Origin: Oceaniferula marina
Lineage (GTDB): Bacteria > Verrucomicrobiota > Verrucomicrobiia > Verrucomicrobiales > Akkermansiaceae
NCBI RefSeq assembly: GCF_013391475.1
Contig: NZ_JACBAZ010000001.1
Coordinates: forward strand, 950,377 to 1,014,376
DNA length: 64,000 nucleotides
Direction: 5' to 3'
In this document: positions 44,585 to 53,700 of the stretch, piece by piece
Layout: every line of letters starts with the position of its first letter
Numbering within the stretch: position 1 is the first letter of the stretch
Notes under the pieces: generated by a model
What the model was told of the DNA's origin: nothing
Databases searched by the model: none
The model's input: the letters and a program-made list of their open reading frames with translations, nothing else
Program-made: the position numbers and the translations under genes

Positions 44585-47500
44585 ATGAAGACCTTGACCG
44601 CCCTTACCGCTGGATTCGGCCTGTTGCTGATCACTCTCAGCCCCTGCGCACTCGCGGAACACCATCAACTCTTTATTCTCACCGGACAATCGAACTCTCT
44701 AGGCACGACCAACGGTGGAGAAAACGATCCAACATCCGGGTCAGACCCAGCGGATCAACACATCCTTTTCTCTTGGCATAATGTTGTTAACTCAAGCACC
44801 AGCATCGGCCATTCAGGCCAGACCTTGACTCCGGCTTCAGGCAGTGCCGATTTCACCACCCTACAGGATCAACAAGGTGGCCACTATGCCGGCAGCGCCA
44901 CCCATTGGGGGCCGGAAATGGAATTTGCCCGCGGACTCTATCGTGCAGGTGTAAGAAACTTCGGCGTCATCAAAGCCAGTCGTGGCGGCGGGGGCAACAC
45001 CAACTGGCACAAAGACTCTGGCGGACACATGTATCAACACATCCTCGACACGGTCAGCGAGGCTGTCGCCAGCCTCCCCCCCACTGACAGCTATGAGATT
45101 GCCGGCCTTCTCTACCTGCAAGGAGAAAGTGACAATGCCTCAGAAGCAGCTGCCGCCGGAACCCGACTGAAAGAACTCACCGACAACCTGCGGGCCGATC
45201 TGGCCCATGCCGCCAACCTGTACACTGTCGCCGCAGGAACCACCGCTGCGGGCGGAACCTCCGCCACCAACCAGGCCGCGATCGCAGCCAGCACCTCCTA
45301 CATCGATTTTTTTGCCAATACCGACCTGAGTAACCAACTCGCTCCCGACGGACTCCACCTCAACAAAGAGGGAAAAACCATTGTCGGGCGCCGATTCACC
45401 CAGGCATTTCTCAACGCTGGAATCTCCGGCATCTCCCGACACTATGGCAAGTTAGTGTTTATCGGGGATTCCATCACCCAAGGAGGCAACGGCAATCCAA
45501 GCTACCGGTACCAGGTATTTAAAAATCTGGCCAATGCTTCGGTCGCAAAAAATGCCACCCCCGGCTATCTCTTCACCGGTAGTGTCTCAGGAGCCTACAA
45601 GTCCAACCCGGGGTCAACGCCCGATGTCAATGGGCAGTCCTTCGACAACCAGCATGACGGCCATTGGGGCTGGCGCGCATTCTGGGAAAACGGTCGTATC
45701 CCCTTACCCGCTGGCCGCTACAACGTCAACAACCTAGGCCAGGGAACCCTCGCCAACTGGACGGGCCAATCCACCACGTTCAACACTGCCGATCAAGGAG
45801 TCATCAGCTACACGGCCAGCAGCTACATCCCCGACACTGCGGTCATTAAAATCGGCATTAACGACCTCTCCGGAGGAGCCTCGGCCAGCCAAGTGCGTGA
45901 TGACATCGCGCTCATCATCGATCAATTACGCGCGGCCAATACCAATATCCGGATCCACCTATGCCAGGTCCTCTATTCCAACAACGTCGCCTATTCTTAT
46001 GTAGACGCCCTGAATGCCCTGCTACCTGATTTGGCCGCAACGAAAAACACCGCGTCCGCTACATCTCCTGTTTGGATCATCGATGCAAACAACGGCTTCG
46101 ACCCAACCAGTATGACCTACGACAACACCCACCCGAACACGATCGGCGAAACCTATGTTGGGGACCGTATTTCTGGTGGGCTCGGAGTGATCGAGCTCCC
46201 CTTGATCCTTTCCACGCCAGCGGCCATTGCCGAAAAAGCAGGTGAAAGACTTGGCTGCAGTCGATTCGAAGGAAGCGACATCTACAATAGTGGTAGCTTT
46301 GCCAGCAACTGGGTAGGGACCGGCTTGACCCCCACACCGGTCGCTCCGAACAACCTGCAACTTCAACACCCGGGAAACCAAGGCTACGTGCTGGATGGAA
46401 CCAACACCGGCTGGTCAGAAATCAACCACCAGCCATGGACTTTCGAAGCTAAGATCAAATTCAACAAGATTGATAATGGCTTCATCTTTTGGCTGGGAAC
46501 CGGAACCCACAGAATTTTGATCGAAGCCCATCCCGACCGAACCCAGGACTTCGGGGCAAACAGCTTCAATGTCAGCCATAACAACCACGACGGCCAATAT
46601 CATACGTTTAAGATCACCCATGACCCAGCCAACAACGTCTATCACCTGTGGCGCGACGGTGTCCTCCTCACCCCCGTGGCTGGAGCCGCCTATGATGCAA
46701 CCGCCAGTGACAACAGACTACTCATGGGTGACTATACCAGTGGAAGTTTCGGTAATCACTTCGACGTAACCTTTGACTACGTCGAATTCTGCACGGGGTT
46801 CAAAGGCAACCAAATCTACAACGGAACCAGCTACATCAACGATTGGAGCTCCGTGGGATCTCTCACCTCCAACCTCGTCAACACCGATGATTTACAAATC
46901 GTCAACACCAGCTCAGGTGGCACTTGGCTTGAAGGAACCAACACCGGTTGGTCCGACCAGAACGATGCCGCCTGGACCTTTGAAATGCGTGCCAAATTCA
47001 ACGCTATCGCCAATGGCTTTGCCTTCTGGCTTGGGACCGGCAGTAACCTGATACGAGTTGAGGTCTATGCCGACCGGACCCAAGACTACAACAACAATAC
47101 CTTCAACGTCAGCCACAACAATCAGGACGGAGAATTCCACACCTTCCGTATTACCCATGACCCCGCAGCCGGAGTATACCATGTCTTCCGCGATGGCGAG
47201 CGGCTGACTCAGATCGAAGGGGTGCCCTATGACCAGTCATCTTCGGAACAACGCCTTATTCTGGGTGACACCACCGGTGGCAGCTTCGGCAACGCCTTCG
47301 ATGTCACGATTGATTATATCAACATCGACTACAATGGAGTCTGGATCCCTGTCGGCACGGATACCGATGGAGATGGAATGTCCGACCTCTGGGAAGACAC
47401 CCATTTTGGAAACCCTACCATTGCAGCCCCCGACAAGGATGAAGACAACGATGGCAAAAGCAACCTGGAAGAATATCAGGCAGATACCGACCCCTTCGAC

Positions 47501-47740
47501 CCAGATTCTGTGATGAAAATCAGCGCCATCGAGGAAACGGATACCGAAAACGAATTCGATATCACCGTGGTCAATACCTCTTCGCGCAGAAACTACACCC
47601 TGTATGCGTCATCGGACCTTGGTATCACAGATCCATGGTCGCCGATTGTGGGCCCCACGGCGGGAGCCGACGGCAGCCTCGTATTCACCGACAGTCCAAC
47701 ATCTTCCCGCTTTTACCGGGTCCTTGTCAATACGCCGTAG
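44585..47740 (+). CDS. Secreted sialate O-acetylesterase / SGNH hydrolase with two LamG-like repeats and a TSP3 stalk
   Basis: A 1051-residue secreted protein. Residues 1-24 are a signal peptide. A SASA-type sialate O-acetylesterase covers about 26-280 (LTGQSNSLG with Ser36, LLYLQGESDN, PDGLHLNKEGK). An SGNH/GDSL hydrolase follows (LVFIGDSITQGG near 291, IKIGINDLSGG, YDNTHPNTIG). Two homologous blocks of about 150 residues, each with F-x-G-[SN]-[DQ]-IYN, EGTNTGWS, WTFE, GFxFWLGTG, DRTQD and NVSHNN, look like a repeated LamG-type beta sandwich. Then come Asp-rich calcium-binding TSP3 motifs (DTDGDGMSDLWED, DEDNDGKSNLEE) and a C-terminal tail without PEP-CTERM. It should remove O-acetyl groups from sialic acids before cleavage and uptake. 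It lies under a TGGT-N11-ACCA site. Confidence 0.92.
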   Translation: MKTLTALTAGFGLLLITLSPCALAEHHQLFILTGQSNSLGTTNGGENDPTSGSDPADQHILFSWHNVVNSSTSIGHSGQTLTPASGSADFTTLQDQQGGHYAGSATHWGPEMEFARGLYRAGVRNFGVIKASRGGGGNTNWHKDSGGHMYQHILDTVSEAVASLPPTDSYEIAGLLYLQGESDNASEAAAAGTRLKELTDNLRADLAHAANLYTVAAGTTAAGGTSATNQAAIAASTSYIDFFANTDLSNQLAPDGLHLNKEGKTIVGRRFTQAFLNAGISGISRHYGKLVFIGDSITQGGNGNPSYRYQVFKNLANASVAKNATPGYLFTGSVSGAYKSNPGSTPDVNGQSFDNQHDGHWGWRAFWENGRIPLPAGRYNVNNLGQGTLANWTGQSTTFNTADQGVISYTASSYIPDTAVIKIGINDLSGGASASQVRDDIALIIDQLRAANTNIRIHLCQVLYSNNVAYSYVDALNALLPDLAATKNTASATSPVWIIDANNGFDPTSMTYDNTHPNTIGETYVGDRISGGLGVIELPLILSTPAAIAEKAGERLGCSRFEGSDIYNSGSFASNWVGTGLTPTPVAPNNLQLQHPGNQGYVLDGTNTGWSEINHQPWTFEAKIKFNKIDNGFIFWLGTGTHRILIEAHPDRTQDFGANSFNVSHNNHDGQYHTFKITHDPANNVYHLWRDGVLLTPVAGAAYDATASDNRLLMGDYTSGSFGNHFDVTFDYVEFCTGFKGNQIYNGTSYINDWSSVGSLTSNLVNTDDLQIVNTSSGGTWLEGTNTGWSDQNDAAWTFEMRAKFNAIANGFAFWLGTGSNLIRVEVYADRTQDYNNNTFNVSHNNQDGEFHTFRITHDPAAGVYHVFRDGERLTQIEGVPYDQSSSEQRLILGDTTGGSFGNAFDVTIDYINIDYNGVWIPVGTDTDGDGMSDLWEDTHFGNPTIAAPDKDEDNDGKSNLEEYQADTDPFDPDSVMKISAIEETDTENEFDITVVNTSSRRNYTLYASSDLGITDPWSPIVGPTAGADGSLVFTDSPTSSRFYRVLVNTP

Positions 47741-47817
47741 AAGCGCCCGACCCGAGGCAGCTCCTCCCACGACGTCACCATCATAGGTAACACGCAAAGG
47801 TCACACCCGTTACCCCC

Positions 47818-48507
47818 TTAATCCAATACCAAGGTCATTCCACCCAGTCCTAGTATAGCGGACGGAACTTGAATCACAGGTGCGCTTCGCTCAAACGTTG
47901 CCTTGAACTCCAGATCCCACCCCCGACGCTTGCCTCTGGCGGTATAGCCATCCCCACCCGCGTAACTGTCCTGGGAGCGAAGCTCAAAAGCCCCGGGCAC
48001 CAAGTGTTCATGATCATTGACCGTTGCCTCTTTCTCCCGATCCGAGGCCATGACAAAAGCGTATTGCTTCTCAGGATCCAAGGCTGCCTGACCGTCAAAA
48101 GACCATGAAAGGGTCTGATTTTTGCCAAACTGAGCTGAGTCAAGGCTATGACTTGAAGCTGTCACCAGCTTTCCAATTTGAATAATCTCGCCCTGCTGAT
48201 TGATCTCAAAACCATCATACACCTGGAGAAACAAGTCCCCTTGGACCGTCTCAGTCCCGGTTCCCGAGCTTGATGACTGAAACTCCATTCGGGTAAGAAA
48301 CAACGGCCCTTCGGCCTGCCCTGAGACGACCCCTATCGAAGGAGTCACACCCATTCCCCAGATAGGGCCAGCTTGGTCTGCATCATCCGAACCGGAAACG
48401 GTGCCATGTGACACCGTAACCGTCCCCGCCTGAAGAGTAGCTCCACAAAAGAGAAACGTCATCAGCATCTGCTCCTTTCGAAAAAATAGAGATTCAAGTC
48501 GGCTCAT
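47818..48507 (-). CDS. Secreted protein with degenerate PEP-CTERM tail
   Basis: The ATG at 48507 (MSRLESLFFRKEQMLMTFLFCGATLQA) gives a signal-like leader; a further upstream TTG is possible. The 229-residue beta-rich protein has no catalytic motif that I recognise; it has the same size class as the PEP-CTERM protein at 60377. It ends VPSAILGLGGMTLVLD, which keeps the Gly-rich hydrophobic core of a PEP-CTERM tail but has lost the PEP and the terminal Arg-Lys cluster; no frame restores it. A TGGT-N11-ACCA palindrome lies 47 bp upstream of the start, so it belongs to the putative sialic acid regulon. Confidence 0.65.
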   Translation of the reverse strand: MSRLESLFFRKEQMLMTFLFCGATLQAGTVTVSHGTVSGSDDADQAGPIWGMGVTPSIGVVSGQAEGPLFLTRMEFQSSSSGTGTETVQGDLFLQVYDGFEINQQGEIIQIGKLVTASSHSLDSAQFGKNQTLSWSFDGQAALDPEKQYAFVMASDREKEATVNDHEHLVPGAFELRSQDSYAGGDGYTARGKRRGWDLEFKATFERSAPVIQVPSAILGLGGMTLVLD

Positions 48508-48553
48508 CAGCAGCACCCTACACCACTTCAGGAAAAATCCCAACGAAGCTCAA

Positions 48554-48572
48554 TGGTCTTATATGCCTACCA
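48554..48572. promoter_or_regulatory. TGGT-N11-ACCA palindrome upstream of the secreted protein gene
   Basis: TGGTCTTATATGCCTACCA, preceded by CAA and followed by ATTG, is placed 47 bp upstream of the ATG at 48507. Its centre differs most from the other three copies. Confidence 0.5.
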
Positions 48573-48593
48573 ATTGAACCACAAAATAAAAAA

Positions 48594-48617
48594 CCCGGTG
48601 CGCTTTCACGCACCGGG
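48594..48617 (-). terminator. Rho-independent terminator of the beta-barrel gene 48647-49492
   Basis: A perfect 9-bp stem (CCCGGTGCG / CGCACCGGG) with a 6-base loop. On the minus strand TTTTTTATTTTG follows directly. It lies 30 bp after the stop codon. Confidence 0.9.
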
Positions 48618-48646
48618 CTATAAATTCAGAGTTGTTTAACTCAAAC

Positions 48647-49492
48647 TTAGAAATTCACGGAAGCTTTCACACCCCAGAGGAACTCGTCGCCCTCGTCGAT
48701 GCCGGATCCGAATACGTCTTCAGTGCCGCTCAATCCGTCGGTGTAAGTCACGTAAGGAGTCACGGTGAGGTATTCAGTGGCTTTGAGTGGAAGGTCAAGA
48801 CCGATGAACCAGTGAGTGAAGTCGTCGTTGTTGGACCAGTAGTCGAATCCATAAGCGATTCCGCCGTAGATACCGAGGGAAGCCCACTCGTTGAGTTCGA
48901 AGGTCTTCTTACCGTTGAGCTCAAGGTAGTCGCCGTCAAGCACGTCGGAGTCACCAACAAGGTCACCAGCGTCAAGTCCGTCGAGGCTGTGTGCCCAGAA
49001 GAGGTTGAGGTTCGTGCCAGTCCATGGGCAAACGAAACCGAAGTTAGCATAGAGCTCATCGAGGTTGCCGGTGTCGACGATCGTGCGAAGGTCGTGATAC
49101 TGGTAACCCACTTCGATGGAGAAGCAGTCTTCCTGCTGCCAAAGAGCACCGAAACGGTAGGTGTTGTGGTCGATGCTGGTGTCACCGAGGCTGCGCACGG
49201 TAGCTCCACCAACAAGGCTGAAGTTTTCAGTGAAGGCATAACCTGCGTTAAGCTCAGCAATCACGATGTTGTCGGTGTCGGAATTACCGTCAGTGAGGTA
49301 ATCAACAGCGTCAGCAGCAGTGGTGGAAATTCCGCGGAAATCCCACTGGCTCTGGTAAGCGAGGCTCAAGTCTCCGGACAGACCCAGGTTGGATGGGGCT
49401 GGCTCAGGAGCAGTATAAGTAACAGGTGTACCTGCGATCGAAGGAGCAGCAAGCGCGATAGCGGCGGCTCCGGTGATGATGGTGTTTTTCAT
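48647..49492 (-). CDS. Outer-membrane beta-barrel protein
   Basis: A 281-residue protein with a signal peptide (MKNTIITGAAAIALAAPSIA) and a pattern of alternating strands ending in a C-terminal aromatic (WGVKASVNF), as in outer-membrane proteins. Strands such as GLSGDLSLAYQSQWDFRGI, ELNAGYAFTENFSLVGGATVRSLG and FSIEVGYQYHDLRTI are typical. The codon use is strongly biased, which suggests a highly expressed gene. The function is not recognisable. The leader carries a terminator-like hairpin at 49547-49578. Confidence 0.88.
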   Translation of the reverse strand: MKNTIITGAAAIALAAPSIAGTPVTYTAPEPAPSNLGLSGDLSLAYQSQWDFRGISTTAADAVDYLTDGNSDTDNIVIAELNAGYAFTENFSLVGGATVRSLGDTSIDHNTYRFGALWQQEDCFSIEVGYQYHDLRTIVDTGNLDELYANFGFVCPWTGTNLNLFWAHSLDGLDAGDLVGDSDVLDGDYLELNGKKTFELNEWASLGIYGGIAYGFDYWSNNDDFTHWFIGLDLPLKATEYLTVTPYVTYTDGLSGTEDVFGSGIDEGDEFLWGVKASVNF

Positions 49493-49803
49493 AGTTCTGT
49501 CTGGTTGTTGTTATGGTTGTAGGGGGTAAGACTTCGCCAAAATAAAATCGGAAAACTATCAACGGATAGCTTCCCGATCGGCTTCGGCGCCGAATGCACT
49601 AACAGCAGAATGTGCCGCAGGCAAGGCCTATATTGCGTTTTTTTATAGCTGAGACAAGTAAATTTTTAATAAATCTTAATATTATACAGCTGCTACATAT
49701 AGCACTCAGGCTCTGTCTCTCCCCTTAGATTAAGGGATTCCACACCATTCAGCCCCCGCATTCGCCACTGCAGGTCTGGGCTTTTTTTGAGTAAAAAACT
49801 AAA
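49493..49803. other. Leader and upstream region of the beta-barrel gene
   Basis: Besides the leader hairpin, the 12-bp perfect palindrome TTCGGCGCCGAA lies at 49583-49594, and TTGTCT...CAATAT (minus strand, spacing 16) near 49630-49660 is a possible promoter. On the plus strand an AGCCC...GGGCT pair with a T-run sits near 49752-49788 without a gene before it. Confidence 0.4.
49547..49578 (-). terminator. Terminator-like hairpin in the leader of the beta-barrel gene
   Basis: On the minus strand ATCGGGAAGCTATC and GATAGTTTTCCGAT pair over all 14 positions (two GU pairs) around the loop CGTT, followed by TTTATTTTGG. It stands about 55 nt upstream of the ATG at 49492 inside the presumed leader. 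It may act as an attenuator or as the 3' end of a leader RNA. Confidence 0.6.
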
Positions 49804-49836
49804 AAGCCTCCCCGTCGAAGACCAACGAGAAGGCTT
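49804..49836 (-). terminator. Rho-independent terminator of the gene 49857-50549
   Basis: Twelve pairs between AAGCCTTCTCGT and ACGGGGAGGCTT (minus strand, three GU pairs) enclose a 9-base loop, followed by TTTTTAGTTTTTT. It lies 20 bp after the stop codon. Confidence 0.85.
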
Positions 49837-49856
49837 GAAAATGAACAAGTTAGCTA

Positions 49857-50549
49857 TCAAAAATGAAACCGACCGCCAAGTTCCAACAAGACATCACCAT
49901 CAATTCCGAAAGTATGTGTTGTCGGCTGGTTTGGCACATCCATCAGAGCGTCCCAATCATCCATAAAGATGTAGCGGACGCCTCCGAAGAGCTCAAAAGA
50001 TTCGCTGATGTCATAGCTCAAACCGGCAAAAACCTGGCCATAAAACCGAACCTTTGTCTCATCTTCGCTGCCCCCACCCTGATTGAAAGGAGGAGCCACA
50101 GCCTGTGTCCATTGCCATTCGGCAGATGTATCGAGAATCACAATACCCAGACCGAGTCCTACATAGTAGTTCAGGCATTCCGTTATCGGAGCCTGATACT
50201 GATAGTTCAGCGTAATCGGAATGATGTCGGCATCCATATCAACCGTTTCGGTCCGGCCTCCGGTCATTCCCGGTGGTGGGCTGAACAAATAACCCTCGTC
50301 ATCCTGGGTTAAGCCCACTTCCAAGTAGACCAAATGCGTTCCCCTCTGTGCAGGATGAGTGTATTCCACACCCGCATGCAAGGTGTACATCGGTTCTTCG
50401 ATATCCGTCAAATAACCGATGCTACCACCGGCAAACCATTCCCAGAGCCCTTGGCTGGGCGCTGGTGTTGTTGTATATGTCTCAGTTCCTGCCTGAGTGG
50501 CAGAGGTCAGGAAGATTCCTGCCAGTATGGTGAACGCTGAATGTTTCAT
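49857..50549 (-). CDS. Outer-membrane beta-barrel (OmpA/porin-like) protein
   Basis: A 230-residue protein with a signal peptide (MKHSAFTILAGIFLTSATQA) and alternating beta strands (LHAGVEYTHPAQRGTHLVYLEVGLTQD, IPITLNYQYQAPITECLNYYVGLGLGIVIL, RFYGQVFAGLSYDISESFELFGGVRYIF). It ends in a C-terminal aromatic strand (GGRFHF), as outer-membrane barrels do. The T-T-P-A-P leader after the signal is like the one in the neighbouring 281-residue barrel, so they are possibly distant paralogues. The function is not known. Confidence 0.85.
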   Translation of the reverse strand: MKHSAFTILAGIFLTSATQAGTETYTTTPAPSQGLWEWFAGGSIGYLTDIEEPMYTLHAGVEYTHPAQRGTHLVYLEVGLTQDDEGYLFSPPPGMTGGRTETVDMDADIIPITLNYQYQAPITECLNYYVGLGLGIVILDTSAEWQWTQAVAPPFNQGGGSEDETKVRFYGQVFAGLSYDISESFELFGGVRYIFMDDWDALMDVPNQPTTHTFGIDGDVLLELGGRFHF

Positions 50550-50723
50550 GGTTCTGGGTTCTGGGTTCTATCTGTTAACTTGTCAGAGAGAACACAGATA
50601 GGCAAATCAGAGGTGGCTCAGCACGAACCCCCCCCAATAAAGAGTCAAACCGTGGATTCTATCTGATCAAGCAATCCGAACCTAAGGTAAGGCCTACCAG
50701 ATCACAAGAAGAATCGAAACCGT
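50550..50723. other. Intergenic DNA between putA and the beta-barrel gene
   Basis: A hairpin CTATCTGT / ACAGATAG (50568-50601, 8 bp, 18-base loop) lies in the leader of the minus-strand gene, and the triplet-like repeat of GGTTCTG follows the start. No gene is visible. Confidence 0.4.
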
Positions 50724-53700
50724 CTAGCCGTTTGCGTTTTCCAGCAATACATCCTTGGCCTTCGGAATCACATTGCCATATCGATGTGTGGTTTCTGATA
50801 CAGCCTGCTCACGAAGATAATGCAATACCTCGAGACGGCCATTTGCTAGTGGTGGCGCGGTAATGGTCTGCAAGGCGGCGTCATTGGCTGCACGCTGCAG
50901 GTTCATGCTGGGATTGAGCACCCTGAGAATACCATATTGTTTGGCATCTTCGCCAAGACGGCCAATCAACTCAGATTCGCTTTCCACAACCACCGGCACA
51001 CCCAGATCGACAAGGAAGGCTGAGGACTTTGCCACACTCACATCCACCCGCACACCCGCTGTGACACAAGCGATAAGGACTTTGGCCAATTGCACATCCT
51101 CCATTCCTTCAGATCGAAGCAGGATACGTGGGAATGGACGATAGCGGAAATGGTTGCTTTCTCCGTGCAGATGGCTCGGATCATGCTCAACAGAGAACTC
51201 CTCTTGCCACCATCGGGCACAACTTGATGCGGCAGCTTTCAATTGGTCTTTGGCGTCAGGAAGTTTGGCCACGATCTGATCCAAGACGGCCTTGACCTGA
51301 CTGGCGGGCTCGGCAAGTGACTGCGGCAATGCATCCTGAGTCCAATCCGCCAACAAAGAAACATAGTTGGGACCTCCGGCTTTGGCTCCCGGACCGAACA
51401 CCGACTGCTTCCATCCACCAAACGGCTGACGCTGAACAATCGCACCGGTAATACTCCGGTTGATGTAGGCATTACCGACTTCGACCCGATCACGCCAAAT
51501 CTCAATCTCACGTGCATCCAGAGTGTGAATCCCTCCGGTCAAACCGAAGTCTGAATCATTTTGGATTCGAATGGCATGCTCCAGGTTCGCGGCCCGAACC
51601 AGACCTAACACAGGACCAAAACATTCGGTGCGACGGTACCAACTGTCGGGAGCCACATCCTTTTTAATCCCCGGCGACCACAAACACGGGTTGCCGTCGA
51701 CCATCTTCGGCTCCAACAACCAGTTTTCCTTATCGTCAAGGGTCGTTTGAGCCCGGGACAAGTCCTCGTCCGGTTCATGAATCACGGGCGTCACAATCGA
51801 TGCCGGATCGGATGACGGGCCGACTTTCAAGCTGGCAGCAGCATCGCGCAGCTGACGCATGAAGCCTGGGCTGTCATAAAGATCCGCTTCGATGATGGCC
51901 AGAGAAGCCGCTGAACATTTCTGTCCCGCGTGACCAAAGGCGCTCTTGACAAGGTCCTTGACCGCTTGATCCGGATCGGCGGCGGAGGTGATGATCAATG
52001 CATTTTTACCACTGGTTTCAGCGAAGAGTTTCATCTCGGGCTTCCACCCTTGGAACATACGGGCCGTCGGGTAACCTCCGGTTAGAATCACTCCGGAACA
52101 ACGTTCATCCGTAAGCAACTTCTGGCCGGAACTGCGGTCGGCACACATCACAAACTGAAGCACTTTTTTCGGGATGCCGGCTTTCCAAAGCAACTGCACC
52201 ATCTGCCAGGATGATAGCACCGCTTCGGATGCCGGTTTTAAAATCACGGAGTTACCGGCCATCAAGGCGGCTAACACGCCACCACAAGGAATGGCGAAGG
52301 GAAAGTTCCACGGAGGAGTCACCACAATCGTTCCCAACGCCTTGCAGGATGTTCCATCAAAGAAGGCTTCATCACTCAAGCTGTCAGCATAATAATCGGC
52401 AAAATCAATCGCTTCGCTCACTTCGGCATCGGCTTCGGGAGCTGCCTTGCCGCCATCGAGCATGGTGGCGGTAATGCAATCAGCACGCGCATTGGCTATT
52501 TCGACAGCTACCTGCTTGAGAATGCGTCGGCGCTCTTCCACCCCGAGATCTTCCCAGGCAGGTTGGGCGTCGGCAGCACATTGCAGGGCACGCTCAATGC
52601 CATCGGCATCGGTGCCGCTGAAACGATAGGCCTCCTTCTCAGGACATGAGGGGTCGCGTCCGACCTTGGTTTCCTCTGAGTGTTCGAATTCGCCACCAAT
52701 TTGAACCGGGATGGGCTCGATCGGGGTGGCACGGTATTGCTCCACCGCCTTCAAAATCCAGCGCATGTTGTGACGCAAAGACCAATCGGTGTCTGCAGCA
52801 TTTTTGAAAGGAGCATTCAAATCGAGTTCGTTTACTTCCGTTGCCCGATTCTGGGTTCTTGCCGGCAGGGTGCTCACTTCATCCCGGCGCTTACATGCCG
52901 TTAGGAACATCTTCCGTTGTTTTTCCCAACTGGCGTCCCCTTTTTTCATTCCAAAAATATCGTGCAGGAAATTCTCCTCGGCTGTATTTTCATCCAGTCG
53001 GCGCACCAGATAGGCAATCGCCGAATGGAAGTCCTCTTTTTTGACCACTGGAGCGTAAAGCAACAACCCATCAACCGCATCCCGCACGGCGCGAGCCTGA
53101 TGGTTGGCCATCCCCTCCAACATTTCAAATTCCACGTGCTCTTCCACACCATTGCCGGCACGAAGAATCATGGCGTAGGTGATTTCAAACAAGTTATGAC
53201 TTGCGATACCTAACTGCACAACCTTGGCATTGTCAGGATGACAGCCGTAATGCACCATCCGCTTGTAGTTGGCATCCACATCCGCCTTGTTGCTATATGG
53301 AGCGAGCTCCCAATCGTGAACGCTGGCTTCCACCTCTTCCATGGCAAGGTTGGCACCTTTAACAATGCGCACCTTGATCGTTCCCCCGCCCTGGGCAACC
53401 CGCTCCCGGGCCCAGGCCGTCAGATCTTTTTGCACTTCAAAGGAATCCGGCAAATATGCCTGCAGCACGATTCCGGCACGCAGTTTAAGAAACTCGTCCT
53501 CCATCAGAACCTGTTTGAAGGCATCACAGGTCAGATGCAGATCACGGTATTCCTCCATATCAAGGTTAACGAACTTCGGTGACGGAAGTCCATCTTCCGT
53601 GGTGAAGGTGTTCGCCAGAGCCGTGCGATACAAACGGCGGAGGCGTTCCTTGATTTGATCTAACGTATCATCATAAGCCACCAGGTTGATCTGGCTGAAA

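Noticed and set aside
48632-49522. Open frame of 296 codons on the plus strand
   Set aside because: It is antisense to the beta-barrel gene; strong codon bias of that gene keeps the frame open. It has no signal peptide or family.
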